From Sphaerisporangium sp. TRM90804 (GTDB lineage Bacteria; Actinomycetota; Actinomycetes; Streptosporangiales; Streptosporangiaceae), in contig NZ_JARWAC010000006.1 of NCBI RefSeq assembly GCF_029846175.1, positions 113,814-177,813 of the forward strand: 64,000 nt of DNA, written 5' to 3'. Below, one piece after another: positions 33,559 through 43,310 of this stretch; the stretch's first letter is position 1; each line of letters opens with the position of its first letter. A program made the position numbers and the translations under genes. A model generated the notes under the pieces. It was not told where the DNA came from. It ran no database searches and saw only the letters and a program-made list of their open reading frames with translations.

Positions 33559-35142
33559 CTAGTCCCCGAGAATCGCCTGCGACAGTCGCATGTGCCCGCC
33601 GCCCGAGACGATCGGAGGCAGGGGACGCGGGTCGGGCCCGGTGTCACAGGCGGCGTCGGGCCGGCGTCCGGGGTTCTGGGCCGCCCCGCCGCCGGGAAGG
33701 CTCCCGTCGCGCAGGTAGGCGGCCAGGTGGCGGTCGACGCACGCGTTGCCGCCCAGGGAGACCCCGTGGTTCCCGCCCCCCTCGACCAGCAGACGCGAGC
33801 TGGGGAACCGGTTGCGCACCCGCAGCGCCCCCGGGTACGGCGTGGCCGCGTCGTGCCTGGACTGCACCAGCAGGATCGGCGGCAGGTGCGCCACGCCGCC
33901 CACCCGGACCGGCGTGCCGCCCTTCTCGGGCCAGAACGCGCACGGGGCGTTGTACCAGGCGTTGGGCCAGGCCATGAACGGCGCCCTGGCGTTGATCTGG
34001 ACGGTGTCCGCGTGCCAGCGCGCCCAGTCGCGGGGCCACTCGGCGTCGCGGCACTGCACCGCCAGATACACCGCGTAGCTGTTCTCGGCGGCGGCGTCGT
34101 GCTCGACGTGCTGCCGGTAGGCGGCCTCCAGCTCGTTGGCCCGGTTCTTGCGCATGTACGAGGAGAAGGCGTTGGCGAGCTGCGGCCAGATCGCGTTGGA
34201 GTACCCGCCGACGGTGTAGATGTCGTCCAGCTCGCTGGCGCCTACCAGACCGGCGGGCCGGTCGCCCAGCCGGGCGCGCATGGCGTACCAGGCGGTCGTC
34301 ACCTCGCGCTCCGTGCGGCCGAGGCGGTAGGCGTCGTGGTAGCGCGCCACCCAGGCGAGGAAGGCCCGGTGCCGCCGGTCGAACGCGTAGTCCTGCGCGA
34401 CGTTGGCGTCGTACCAGACGTCGTGCGGGTCGACCACGCTGTCGAGCACCAGCCGCCGCACCCGGTGCGGGAAGAGCGTGGCGTAGACGGCTCCCAGGTA
34501 GGTGCCGTAGGAGTACCCCAGGTAGCTGACCTTCTGCTCGCCGAGGGCGTGCCGGATGGCGTCCATGTCACGGGCGGAGTTCTCCGTGGTCATGTGCGGC
34601 AGCACCGAGGGGTAGCGGACGCCGCACGCGTCCGCGTACCTCCTGGCCCGGGCCATGAGCGACGCCTGGGCCGCCTCGTTCCTCGGCACCTGGTCAAGGC
34701 GCGGGGCGGCGAAGTGCTTCTTTGGATCGGCGCAGCTCAGCGCGGGCTCGCTCGCGCCGACGCCGCGCGGGTCGAACCCGACCACGTCGTAGCGCGAGGC
34801 GACGTCCTTGGGCAGCGCGGCGGCGACGTAGCGGGCGAGCTGCACCCCGGAGGCACCCGGGCCGCCCGGGTTGACGAGCAGCACGCCCAGGCCGCCGGCG
34901 TGGTCGTGCGAGGCGGAGCCCTTGATGCGGTTGAGCGCCAGGCTGATGGTCGGCCCGCCGGGCCGGCTGTGGTCGAGCGGCACCTTGACGGTCGCGCACT
35001 CGACGGCCGCCCCCGCCCTCACGCCCGGGCACGCCCCCCACACCACCCCCTCTCCGGGAGCGGCGCCGGTCGCCCGTGCCCCTCCGGTCAGCCCGGCGAC
35101 CAGCGCCGTCACGCCCAATGTGACCCCGAAGAACCGCTTCAC
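33559..35142 (-). CDS. secreted TAP-like alpha/beta-hydrolase (tripeptidyl aminopeptidase type)
   Basis: 527 residues. Signal peptide at 1-25 (FFGVTLGVTALVAGLTGGARA). Alpha/beta-hydrolase: oxyanion region NPGGPGASG, nucleophile GYSYGT, acid Asp in QSRHDAATP, His in GGNHGVSL. The C-terminal TAP-like domain and extended lid match Streptomyces tripeptidyl aminopeptidases (SlpD/SlpE family), which free N-terminal tripeptides outside the cell. Monocistronic. Confidence 0.87.
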   Translation of the reverse strand: MKRFFGVTLGVTALVAGLTGGARATGAAPGEGVVWGACPGVRAGAAVECATVKVPLDHSRPGGPTISLALNRIKGSASHDHAGGLGVLLVNPGGPGASGVQLARYVAAALPKDVASRYDVVGFDPRGVGASEPALSCADPKKHFAAPRLDQVPRNEAAQASLMARARRYADACGVRYPSVLPHMTTENSARDMDAIRHALGEQKVSYLGYSYGTYLGAVYATLFPHRVRRLVLDSVVDPHDVWYDANVAQDYAFDRRHRAFLAWVARYHDAYRLGRTEREVTTAWYAMRARLGDRPAGLVGASELDDIYTVGGYSNAIWPQLANAFSSYMRKNRANELEAAYRQHVEHDAAAENSYAVYLAVQCRDAEWPRDWARWHADTVQINARAPFMAWPNAWYNAPCAFWPEKGGTPVRVGGVAHLPPILLVQSRHDAATPYPGALRVRNRFPSSRLLVEGGGNHGVSLGGNACVDRHLAAYLRDGSLPGGGAAQNPGRRPDAACDTGPDPRPLPPIVSGGGHMRLSQAILGD

Positions 35143-35307
35143 CCGTCACTCCCTCTGCTGGTGTGGCAGAGGTGATGCTCCCGGACGCGACCGTACGGCC
35201 ACCGCCCGCCCGGGCCATTGTTTACCTATTCGTAGCCATGCGATTGCTCTGCGTGGTGAATTCGGACGGCCGCGTACCGTGCACCCACGGCCACCGGTCC
35301 GGCATCC

Positions 35308-36417
35308 TCACCCGGCGACGCGCTGGATCGCGACCATGGCCGCGTCGTCCCCCAGCCGGCCGCCGACGTAGGCCAGAAGGTCGTCGCGCACGTGCTCCAC
35401 CAGCGCCTCGGGGTCGCCCCCCGGCCAGGCCGCGACCCGCTCGGCCAGCGGGTAGAACGTCCCGTCGGAGCGGCGGGCCTCGATGACCCCGTCGGTGTAG
35501 AGCAGGAGCGTGTCGCCGACGTCGAAGGGAAAGGACTCCGGCCGGTACGCCGGCTCGGCCAGCTCGCCCAGCCCGAGCGGCGGCGACGGCTCGGCGGCCT
35601 CCAGGAACGTGACGTGGTGGTCGCGCACCAGCAGCGGCGGCGGGTGCCCGCAGTCGATCATCTCGATCACCGGCTCGTCGTCGGGGATCTCCAGCACGGC
35701 CGCGGTGATGAAGTTCTCCATCGCCTCCTGCCACATCGCGGCGTGCTGCTCCAGGTCGGCGCCGACGCTCTCCTCCAGGTACACCACGACGTCGGGCAGA
35801 CTGGCGCGGCGGCGGGCGGCCTCGCGGAACGAGCCGAGGAACAGGGCGGCGTCGGAGACCGACGGCAGGCCCTTGCCCCGGACGTCGCCGATGACCAGCC
35901 GGGTGGCCGCGGTGCCGCGGGCGACGGCGTACAGGTCGCCGCCGATCTGGGCCTCCTCGTCGGCGGCCAGGTAGATGCTGGCGATCGTGAGCGGCCCCAC
36001 CCTGGGCGGGATGGGACGCAGCAGCGCGCGCTGGGCCGCCTCCGACACCGACCTCAGGCGGGTGAGCTGCTCCTTGTGGCGGTCTCGCAGGAAGGAGAAC
36101 ACCACGAGGAACGCCGACACCACCACCAGGGCGACGAGCTGGGTCTGCATGGTGCGCGTTCCCAGGAAGTCGCCGTGCAGGTCGAGCAGCACCTGCGCGG
36201 CGATGGCGACGACGCCGATCAGCCCGGTCATCCAGGGCCCGGCGAACGACGCCGTGATCGCGGGCGCCGCCACGAGCAGCGCGGTCAGGCGGATGTCCCG
36301 CGGGGCCAGGATGTCGGCGACGCTGATGACCGCCACCAGCGCCAGCGGGATCAGCACCAGCGCGCCGCCCGACCTCCATGAATGGCGCAAACCGCACAAA
36401 CGGTCCCGAAGTTGCAC
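35308..36417 (-). CDS. membrane PP2C-type (SpoIIE) phosphatase
   Basis: 369 residues. About four TM helices in the first 110 residues, then a coiled linker (FLRDRHKEQLTRLRSVSEAAQRALL) and a SpoIIE-type phosphatase: GGDLYAV, VIGDVRGKG, MIDCGHPPPLL, LLLYTDGVIEARR, LGDDAAMVAIQ with all the metal aspartates. Such proteins dephosphorylate anti-anti-sigma factors in stress-sigma switches. The start is uncertain: GTG 36417 directly touches an AGGAAGG sequence. Confidence 0.88.
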   Translation of the reverse strand: MQLRDRLCGLRHSWRSGGALVLIPLALVAVISVADILAPRDIRLTALLVAAPAITASFAGPWMTGLIGVVAIAAQVLLDLHGDFLGTRTMQTQLVALVVVSAFLVVFSFLRDRHKEQLTRLRSVSEAAQRALLRPIPPRVGPLTIASIYLAADEEAQIGGDLYAVARGTAATRLVIGDVRGKGLPSVSDAALFLGSFREAARRRASLPDVVVYLEESVGADLEQHAAMWQEAMENFITAAVLEIPDDEPVIEMIDCGHPPPLLVRDHHVTFLEAAEPSPPLGLGELAEPAYRPESFPFDVGDTLLLYTDGVIEARRSDGTFYPLAERVAAWPGGDPEALVEHVRDDLLAYVGGRLGDDAAMVAIQRVAG

Positions 36418-36489
36418 CCTTCCTGCTTACACCCGCCTATCCCCCCACAGGAAGACATTCACCTCAGGCGACTACAAAGCTCCCGCGCG

Positions 36490-37659
36490 TCAGCCGACGA
36501 CGACCTCGGGACCGGTGGCGCCGTCGTCGTCGAGATCGACGTCCACGCCCATCTCCTCGGCGAGCCGCAGCGCCTCCTCGATCAGGGTCTCGACGATCTG
36601 CGACTCGGGCACGGTCTTGACCACCTCGCCCTTGACGAAGATCTGCCCCTTGCCGTTGCCCGACGCCACGCCGAGATCGGCCTCGCGCGCCTCGCCGGGG
36701 CCGTTCACCACGCAGCCCATGACGGCCACCCGCAGCGGCACCTTCAGCCCGTCGAGCCCGGCGTGGACCTGCTCGGCCAGCGTGTAGACGTCGACCTGGG
36801 CCCGCCCGCAGGACGGGCACGAGACGATCTCCAGCCCGCGCTCGCGCAGGTTGAGCGACTCCAGGATGCCGATGCCGACCTTGACCTCCTCGACCGGAGG
36901 GGCGGAGAGCGAGACCCGGATGGTGTCGCCGATGCCCTCGGCCAGCAGGGCGCCGAACGCCACCGCCGACTTGACCGTGCCCTGGAAGGCGGGGCCGGCC
37001 TCGGTGACGCCGAGGTGCAGCGGGTACTCGCACCGCCGGGCCAGCAGCCGGTACGCCTGGATCATCACCACCGGGTCGTGGTGCTTGACCGAGATCTTGA
37101 TGTCGCGGAAGCCGTGCTCCTCGAACAGCGAGCACTCCCACAGCGCCGACTCCACCAGCGCCTCGGGCGTGGCCTTGCCGTACTTGGCGAGCAGCCGGGG
37201 GTCGAGCGACCCGGCGTTCACCCCGATGCGGATCGGCACGCCGTGGTCGGCGGCGGCGCGGGCGATCTCGCCCACCTTGTCGTCGAACTTCTTGATGTTG
37301 CCCGGGTTGACCCGGACCGCCGCGCAGCCGGCCTCGATGGCGGCGAACACGTATTTGGGCTGGAAGTGGATGTCGGCGATCACCGGGATCTGCGACTTGC
37401 GCGCGATGATCGGCAGCGCGTCGGCGTCGTCCTGAGAGGGCACCGCGACCCTGACGATCTGGCACCCCGAGGCGGTGAGCTCGGCGATCTGCTGCAGGGT
37501 GGCGTTGATGTCGGCGGTCACCGTGGTGGTCATCGACTGGACCGATACCGGGGCGTCTCCGCCCACCGGCACGGAGCCGACCATGATCTGCCGGGACACC
37601 CGCCGCTCGGCCAGCGGCCTGGTGCGTACCGAGGGGATTCCCAGCTCAACAGATGTCAT
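36490..37659 (-). CDS. ispG: 4-hydroxy-3-methylbut-2-enyl diphosphate synthase (IspG/GcpE)
   Basis: 389 residues. It reduces methylerythritol cyclodiphosphate to HMBPP in the MEP isoprenoid pathway, using a [4Fe-4S] cluster. The cluster ligands are Cys-Pro-Ser-Cys-Gly and the Cys of [11 protein letters not shown]; the N-terminal barrel has [25 protein letters not shown] and RVNPGNI. It lies 101 bp after dxr in the same direction, with a 25-bp palindrome between. It is probably bifunctional in substrate supply with dxr, although the usual intervening M50 protease gene is absent. Confidence 0.96.
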   Translation of the reverse strand: MTSVELGIPSVRTRPLAERRVSRQIMVGSVPVGGDAPVSVQSMTTTVTADINATLQQIAELTASGCQIVRVAVPSQDDADALPIIARKSQIPVIADIHFQPKYVFAAIEAGCAAVRVNPGNIKKFDDKVGEIARAAADHGVPIRIGVNAGSLDPRLLAKYGKATPEALVESALWECSLFEEHGFRDIKISVKHHDPVVMIQAYRLLARRCEYPLHLGVTEAGPAFQGTVKSAVAFGALLAEGIGDTIRVSLSAPPVEEVKVGIGILESLNLRERGLEIVSCPSCGRAQVDVYTLAEQVHAGLDGLKVPLRVAVMGCVVNGPGEAREADLGVASGNGKGQIFVKGEVVKTVPESQIVETLIEEALRLAEEMGVDVDLDDDGATGPEVVVG

Positions 37660-37712
37660 CTTTTTCCAGCACCTTGATAGTCGGCTGCACGCTCAGACGA
37701 GGCCCAGTCTAG

Positions 37713-37737
37713 GTAACCCCGCGGACCGCGGGGTTAC
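37713..37737. promoter_or_regulatory. 25-bp perfect palindrome between dxr and ispG
   Basis: GTAACCCCGCGG-a-CCGCGGGGTTAC has 12-bp arms and a one-base centre. No T run follows on either strand. It could be a terminator/attenuator or an operator of ispG (54-78 bp before its start). It occupies the place where the site-2 protease gene normally is. Confidence 0.6.
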
Positions 37738-37760
37738 GGACCGCAGGTATCGCGGCGTCC

Positions 37761-39029
37761 TCAACCGGCCGTCAGCTCCGCGGCGCGGGCCCGCGCCCAG
37801 GCGTCGGCCGCCAGCACCTCGGCCACCGAGCCCGCCGGAGTGGTCGTGTGCTCGCCCACGACGGCGGCCACCGTGTCGACGATGCCGAGGAAGGGCAGCC
37901 GCCCGGCGAGGAAGGCGTCGAGGCACACCTCGTTGGCCGCGTTGTAGACGGCGGGGGCCGTGCCGCCCTGGGAGCCGACGTGCCGGGCCAGCGCCACGGA
38001 GGGGAACGCCTCGTCGTCGAGCGGCTCGAACGTCCAGGAGTGCGCGCGGGACCAGTCGACCGGGGACGCCGCGCCCGGCACCCGGGCAGGCCAGCCGAGG
38101 GTGAGCGAGATCGGCAGCCGCATGTCGGGCGGGCTGGCCTGGGCGATGGTGGAGCCGTCGACGAACTCGACCATGGAGTGGATGACCGACTGCGGGTGCA
38201 CGACCACGGTGATGCGGTCGAACGGGATGTCGAACAGCAGGTTGGCCTCGATGACCTCCAGCCCTTTGTTGACCAGCGTGGCGGAGTTCAGCGTGATGAC
38301 CGGGCCCATGTCCCACGTGGGGTGCTTGAGCGCCTGCTCGGGCGTGACGCCGGCCAGCTCGCCCCGGCCTCGGCCGCGGAACGGGCCGCCGCTCGCCGTG
38401 ACGACCAGCCGCCGCACGGCCGCGGGGTCGTGACCGGAGGGGCCGGCCGCCCACAGGCACTGGGCCAGCGCGGAGTGCTCGGAGTCGACCGGCAGGATGC
38501 GCCCGGGGCCGGCCAGCCGCTTCACCAGCGGCCCGCCGATGATCAGCGACTCCTTGTTGGCGAGCGCCAGCACCCGGCCGGCCTCAAGCGCGGCCAGGGT
38601 GGAGGTGAGCCCGACGGCCCCGGTGATGCCGTTGAGCACGATGTCGCAGGGCCACCCCGCCACCTCGGCCACGCCCTCGGGGCCCGCCAGCACCCGGACC
38701 CGCCCGACCAGCTCGCGAAGCGCGGGAACGGCGCGCTCGTCGGCCACCGCGACGACCTCGGGCCGGAAGCGCTCCACCTGACGGGCCAGCGTCTCGACCT
38801 GGCCCCCGCCCGCCACCAGCCCGGCCACGCGGAAGCGCGCGGGGTCGCGCTCGATGACCTCCAGCGCCTGGGTGCCCACCGAGCCGGTGGAGCCGAGGAC
38901 GACGATCGACCGCCGCTCACCGGGGCCGGGAAGGGCGGGCGGGCCCGCGTGGGCGGGATGCGCGTGGTCGGCGGCCCGGCCGCCTTCCGGGCTCGCCGGG
39001 ACGGCCGTGGGCGCGAGAGGCGTCTGCAT
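37761..39029 (-). CDS. dxr: 1-deoxy-D-xylulose-5-phosphate reductoisomerase
   Basis: 422 residues. Second enzyme of the MEP pathway (NADPH, Mg/Mn). NADPH loop [26 protein letters not shown], metal/substrate motif [45 protein letters not shown], and [13 protein letters not shown] near the end. The first 40 residues (Ala/Pro-rich) are an extension; the start may be a later one. In other actinomycetes frr, cdsA and rlmN lie nearby; here two protease genes lie upstream instead. Confidence 0.95.
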   Translation of the reverse strand: MQTPLAPTAVPASPEGGRAADHAHPAHAGPPALPGPGERRSIVVLGSTGSVGTQALEVIERDPARFRVAGLVAGGGQVETLARQVERFRPEVVAVADERAVPALRELVGRVRVLAGPEGVAEVAGWPCDIVLNGITGAVGLTSTLAALEAGRVLALANKESLIIGGPLVKRLAGPGRILPVDSEHSALAQCLWAAGPSGHDPAAVRRLVVTASGGPFRGRGRGELAGVTPEQALKHPTWDMGPVITLNSATLVNKGLEVIEANLLFDIPFDRITVVVHPQSVIHSMVEFVDGSTIAQASPPDMRLPISLTLGWPARVPGAASPVDWSRAHSWTFEPLDDEAFPSVALARHVGSQGGTAPAVYNAANEVCLDAFLAGRLPFLGIVDTVAAVVGEHTTTPAGSVAEVLAADAWARARAAELTAG

Positions 39030-39423
39030 GGCCCCATTATCTCGGCCCCGCCCTCCCCCGCCGGGCTTGGTGTCCCACCTGTGGACGACCGCCGGCCGCG
39101 CGTGGCCGTTCCGGCGGCCGGGATCGGCGCCCCGCGCCGTCCGTGCCGCGCGGGCCCGGGCGCCCCGGCGGGGGGCCGGCGCCCCCGGAGACCGGGCGCC
39201 GGGCGGCGGCCGGGCGTCACCAGAGCGACGGGTGGGAAATCAGGAGTTCTATGCCCGAATCTCCCCATATCCGTCTCGGCAAATGACGAGAAAAGCGGCA
39301 TTCAGCCGCACTACGTTCACCCCGGCACGAGATAGCACCCCGATCGCCGCGGGCGCCGGGCGAGCGATCACCGAAGACCCCCCAAGGCCCGGACCGGCGC
39401 GACCAGCACCATGGAGGACCCGC
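39030..39423. other. intergenic region with a mini-ORF and hairpin
   Basis: The 394 bp between dxr and the first protease hold GC-rich dxr leader sequence and an AT-richer island at 39235-39340. In the island an AGGAG sits 4 bases before ATG 39251, opening an 11-codon frame MPESPHIRLGK (39251-39286), followed by a GCGGC/GCCGC hairpin (39295-39309). It could be a leader peptide of the protease gene; nothing else is seen. Confidence 0.35.
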
Positions 39424-40542
39424 ATGCACCCCACGGCACGACGTCTGCTCCCGATCCTGGCGATAGCGCCCACGGCCGCGGCGGGCATCCTGCTGTCCGC
39501 CCCGGCCGCCGACGCCGCCAAGCCCCCCCGCCCCGTCGTCCACGACGCGGCCGACACCTCCAAGGAGCAGCGCGCCGTCAAGGAGTTCTGGACGGCGTCC
39601 AAGATGGCCGCCGCCAAGCCGCTCGTGCTGGTCAGGGCGCGCGGCGGTCGCACGACCGCCGCGCCGAGCGTGCGCGGGACCGCCAAGACGGTCAAGCCCG
39701 CGGCTCCGGACGCCCGCGCCGTCCGGCGCGCGGCCGCCCCCGCCGAGCCCGGCGCGCCCGCCTCCCCGGCGCCCCCGGCCGCCTCCCCCAGCGCCTCGGC
39801 GGCCCCGGAGGCCGCGCCCCCGGCGCCCGACGGCGACGCCCGGGTCACGGCGGGCCGCTCCTCGGGCGCCCCGTGGGCGGCGGGCGGCGCCATCGTCCGC
39901 ACCGAGGGCCGGATCTTCTTCACCTACCAGGGCCGCAGCGCCTCCTGTTCGGGCACGGCCGTCAACAGCGCCAACAAGAGCGTCGTGATCACCGCCGGGC
40001 ACTGCGTGAAGCTGGGCGGCGCGTTCCACACCAACTGGGTCTTCGTGCCCGGCTACGACGCGGGCCAGCGCCCGTACGGCACGTGGGTGGCCACCAGCCT
40101 GCTCACCACCCCGCAGTGGGACAGCGCGGAGGACATGAACCACGACATGGCCGCGGCCGTGATCGCCCCGCTCAACGGCCAGAAGCTCGTCGACGTGGTC
40201 GGCGGGCAGGGCGTGGCGTTCAACCAGGCGCGCGCGCTTCGCATGTACGCCTTCGGCTACCCGGCGGCGAGCCCGTACAACGGGTCGAAGCTGATCTACT
40301 GCAGCGGGCGGGCGTTCGAGGACTACCTCATCTCCACCAGCCAGGGGCTCACCTGCAACATGACCGGCGGCTCCAGCGGCGGCGGGTGGTTCCTCAACTT
40401 CAGCGAGAGCACGGGCACCGGCACGTTGAACTCCGTGAACAGCTTCAAGTACAACTTCGCCCCGTACTGGATGTTCGGCCCGTACTTCGGCGCGGAGGCC
40501 CAGGCGGTCTACACGACGGCCCAGAACGAGGGCCTCACCTGA
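39424..40542 (+). CDS. secreted trypsin-like serine protease
   Basis: 372 residues from ATG 39424, with GGAGG in good position. Signal peptide at about 1-31 (ILAIAPTAAAGILLSAPAADAA), then an Ala/Pro-rich propeptide of about 110 residues. The S1 domain has ITAGHCV (His), MNHDMAAAV (Asp) and GGSSGGGW (Ser). CSG...CVK and CNM...C pairs suggest disulfides. The family is the short extracellular glutamyl-endopeptidase/trypsin-like group. It is followed 51 bp later by a paralogue. Confidence 0.9.
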   Translation: MHPTARRLLPILAIAPTAAAGILLSAPAADAAKPPRPVVHDAADTSKEQRAVKEFWTASKMAAAKPLVLVRARGGRTTAAPSVRGTAKTVKPAAPDARAVRRAAAPAEPGAPASPAPPAASPSASAAPEAAPPAPDGDARVTAGRSSGAPWAAGGAIVRTEGRIFFTYQGRSASCSGTAVNSANKSVVITAGHCVKLGGAFHTNWVFVPGYDAGQRPYGTWVATSLLTTPQWDSAEDMNHDMAAAVIAPLNGQKLVDVVGGQGVAFNQARALRMYAFGYPAASPYNGSKLIYCSGRAFEDYLISTSQGLTCNMTGGSSGGGWFLNFSESTGTGTLNSVNSFKYNFAPYWMFGPYFGAEAQAVYTTAQNEGLT

Positions 40543-40593
40543 TTTGCCGAAAGCGACGGCGTGGTCACGGACCGTGGTCCAGACTCGAGAGCC

Positions 40594-41733
40594 ATGACCC
40601 CGATCCTCCGCCTGATCGCAGCCGTGCCGCTCGCCGCCGGTCTGGTGGGCTCGCCGCCCGCCGGCCCGGCGGCCGACGACCCAGCCGTCACCAGGAGCGA
40701 GGGGCCGGCGGCCCCCGGCCGGGGCCTGGCCGGGGATGCCTCCCCGCCGCCCGGCGCGCTGGGGGTGGTGGAGCACGCGGCGCCGGCCGCGGCGGCCGAG
40801 CTGCGCGCGCTGCGCTACTGGACCCCCCGGCGCATGGCCGAGGCGGTGCCCGCCGGCCTGCTGGCCGGCCTCACCCGCTTCCGCGCCCTTCCCGGCGTCG
40901 GCGGCCTGACCTCTGACGCCCTCCCGCTGGGCGGCACGGCCGGGCGGGCGGCGCGGCCACAGGCGCCCGAACGACGGCCCGCCGCGCGTGCCGTCGCCCC
41001 ACCCGCCCCCGGGGCAGGCGCGGCCCGGCTGACGGCCGCTCCCCCGGCGAGCACGAGCGGGGCTCGGTGGGCGGCCGGCGGCGCGGTCACGCGCACCACC
41101 GGGCGCGTGTTCCTGACCCTGAACGGGGTCGACTTCGTCTGCTCGGCGGGCGCGGTCCGCAGCCGCAACCTCGACGTCGTGGTCACGGCCGGCCACTGCG
41201 TCAAGGACGGCGCGGGGGCGTGGGCCCAGAACTGGACGTTCGTCCCCGGCTACGCCTCCGGGCGGCGGCCGTACGGCGTCTTCGCGGCCCGCCGCATGTT
41301 CGTACCCGAGCCCTGGGCGCGCGGCGGCGACGACGACCACGACGTGGCCATGGTCGCCGTCGCGCCCTCCGGAGGGCGCCGCCTCAACGACGTGGTCGGC
41401 GGCCAGCGCATCGCGTTCAACCAGCCGCGCGGCATGGCCGCCCACGGTTTCGGCTTCCCCGCCGACCCGCCCTACGATGGCGAGCACCTGGTCTACTGCG
41501 CGGGCGTCGCCCGCGGGGATCCCCACGGCCAGACCCTCGACCAGGGCCTGCGCTGCGACCTCACGGCGGGGTCGAGCGGCGGCCCGTGGCTCAGCTCCTT
41601 CGACCCCGCATCCGGCCGGGGGGTGATCACCTCGGTCAGCAGCTTCAAGTACAGCGACGACCCGGGCACGATGTACGGGCCCTACTTCGGCGAGCACACC
41701 AGGCGGCTGTTCGAGGTGGCCGAGCGTGCCTGA
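40594..41733 (+). CDS. second trypsin-like serine protease (paralogue)
   Basis: 379 residues from ATG 40594. Weak signal peptide, with an Ala/Pro/Arg propeptide up to about residue 150. The catalytic domain has VTAGHCVKDG (His), DDDHDVAMVAV (Asp) and TAGSSGGPWLS (Ser). It aligns with the first protease over the whole S1 domain (GYASGRRPYG versus GYDAGQRPYG; FKYSDDPGTMYGPYFGEH versus FKYNFAPYWMFGPYFGAE), so it is a tandem duplication that has diverged, most strongly in the propeptide. Confidence 0.9.
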   Translation: MTPILRLIAAVPLAAGLVGSPPAGPAADDPAVTRSEGPAAPGRGLAGDASPPPGALGVVEHAAPAAAAELRALRYWTPRRMAEAVPAGLLAGLTRFRALPGVGGLTSDALPLGGTAGRAARPQAPERRPAARAVAPPAPGAGAARLTAAPPASTSGARWAAGGAVTRTTGRVFLTLNGVDFVCSAGAVRSRNLDVVVTAGHCVKDGAGAWAQNWTFVPGYASGRRPYGVFAARRMFVPEPWARGGDDDHDVAMVAVAPSGGRRLNDVVGGQRIAFNQPRGMAAHGFGFPADPPYDGEHLVYCAGVARGDPHGQTLDQGLRCDLTAGSSGGPWLSSFDPASGRGVITSVSSFKYSDDPGTMYGPYFGEHTRRLFEVAERA

Positions 41734-41749
41734 TCCGGCTTCGCGCGCA

Positions 41750-41771
41750 CCGGCCGGGCCCGGGCGGCCGG
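41750..41771. terminator. bidirectional hairpin between convergent genes
   Basis: CCGGCC-10-GGCCGG with a self-complementary loop lies in the 43-bp gap between the second protease gene and the aldehyde dehydrogenase gene. Confidence 0.55.
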
Positions 41772-41776
41772 GGCGG

Positions 41777-43204
41777 CTACAGGCTGAGGCCGGTCAGCAC
41801 CATCACCTTCTCGTAGGTGTAGTCCTCCATCGCCGCGCGCAGGCCCTCGCGGCCGACGCCCGACTCCTTGACGCCGCCGTAGGGCATCTGGTCGGCCCGG
41901 TAGCTCGGCACGTCGCCGATGACGACCCCGCCCACCTCAAGCTCCTTGTGGGCGCGGAAGGCCACCGACAGGTCGCTGGTGAAGACGCCTGCCTGCAGGC
42001 CGTACCTGGAGTCGTTGACGGCGGCGAAGGCCTCGTCCACCGAGGCCACCGGCCGCAGCACCAGCACCGGGCCGAACACCTCCTCGCGCACCACCTTCGC
42101 GTCGCCGGGCACGTCGGCGAGCACGGTCGGCGCGAAGGTCGCCCCGTCCCTGTCGCCGCCGGTCAGCACCCGCGCGCCGCCCGCGACGGCCTCGGCGACC
42201 CACCGCTCCACCCGCTCGGCGGCCTCCACCGAGACCATCGGGCCGACCTGCGTCTTCTCGTCGGCCGGGTCGCCCACCACGAGGCTGTCCACGGCGGCCA
42301 CGAGCTTGGCGGTGAAGGCGTCCAGCACGGTGCGCTCGACGATCACCCGCTGGACGGCGATGCAGCTCTGCCCGGCCTGGTAGTTGGAGAACAGCGCGAC
42401 CCGGCCGGCCGCCCAGTCGAGGTCGGCGCCGTCGAGCACCACCGCGGCGGCGTTGCCGCCCAGCTCCAGCGTGACGTGCTTTCGCGGCACCCGGTCCTTG
42501 ATCGCGTAGCCGACCGGCCCCGATCCGGTGAACGACACCACCGGCAGCCGGGGGTCGTCCACGAGCGCTCCCGCGCGGTCGTTGGGCACCGGCAGGACCG
42601 ACACCATGCCCGCGGGCAGGCCGGTCTCGGCGATGATCTCGCCGAGCACGAGCGCGGTGAGCGGCGTCGCCGGAGCCGGCTTGACGATCACCGGCGCGCC
42701 GACGGCCATGGCCGGGGCCACCTTGTGCGCCACGAGGTTGAGCGGGAAGTTGAAGGGCGTGACGGCCAGCACCGGCCCGTACGGCTGCCTCGACACGTAG
42801 GCCAGCCGGCCGGCGGCGGCGGGCTCGGTGTCCAGGCGCTGCACCTCGCCGCTGAAGCGCCGGGTCTCCTCGGCGGCGAACCGGAAGGTCGCCACCGCGC
42901 GGGCGACCTCACCGCGGGCCCAGAAGATCGGCTTGCCGTTCTCTGCGCTGATCAGCCGGGCGACCTCGTCGGCGCGCTCAGAAAGGCGGCGCGACACGTA
43001 GGCGAGCGCCTCGGCGCGCACGTGGATCGGCAGGGCCGCGGCCTCCTTGCGCACCGCGTGCGCGGCGGCGACGGCCCGCTCCACCTGCTCGGGGGTGGGC
43101 ACCGAGGCGGTGCCGACGACCCGGCCGTCGTGGGGGTTGGTCACCGTGAGCTCGGCGTCGCCCGTGGCGGGCGAACCGGCGAGCCAGAAGGGGCGTGCGT
43201 CCAT
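41777..43204 (-). CDS. aldehyde dehydrogenase (NAD(P)-dependent)
   Basis: 475 residues from ATG 43204; the open frame continues upstream. ALDH: PYGPVLAVTPFNFPLNL, FTGSGPVGYAIKD, catalytic Glu in LELGGNA, Cys in YQAGQSCIAVQRV, EEVFGPVLVL. It probably oxidises an amine-derived aldehyde (such as succinate semialdehyde or aminobutyraldehyde), judging from the neighbouring gabT and polyamine-type genes. Divergent from a TetR gene, with an inverted repeat between. Confidence 0.9.
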   Translation of the reverse strand: MDARPFWLAGSPATGDAELTVTNPHDGRVVGTASVPTPEQVERAVAAAHAVRKEAAALPIHVRAEALAYVSRRLSERADEVARLISAENGKPIFWARGEVARAVATFRFAAEETRRFSGEVQRLDTEPAAAGRLAYVSRQPYGPVLAVTPFNFPLNLVAHKVAPAMAVGAPVIVKPAPATPLTALVLGEIIAETGLPAGMVSVLPVPNDRAGALVDDPRLPVVSFTGSGPVGYAIKDRVPRKHVTLELGGNAAAVVLDGADLDWAAGRVALFSNYQAGQSCIAVQRVIVERTVLDAFTAKLVAAVDSLVVGDPADEKTQVGPMVSVEAAERVERWVAEAVAGGARVLTGGDRDGATFAPTVLADVPGDAKVVREEVFGPVLVLRPVASVDEAFAAVNDSRYGLQAGVFTSDLSVAFRAHKELEVGGVVIGDVPSYRADQMPYGGVKESGVGREGLRAAMEDYTYEKVMVLTGLSL

Positions 43205-43287
43205 GTCTTCGACCGTATGCCAAGGGGCGGGCCCCGGACCTACTCCACCGCGGACAACCGGGTCAGCCAAGAAGGACATTCCGCATA

Positions 43288-43310
43288 AGAGGTGGTTCTT
43301 TCCCACTTCT
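43288..43310. promoter_or_regulatory. imperfect palindrome between the aldehyde dehydrogenase and tetR genes
   Basis: AGAGGTGG-7-CCACTTCT has one mismatch and lies in an AT-richer stretch between divergent starts, 84 bp before the dehydrogenase start. It is a candidate operator for the adjacent TetR protein. Confidence 0.5.
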
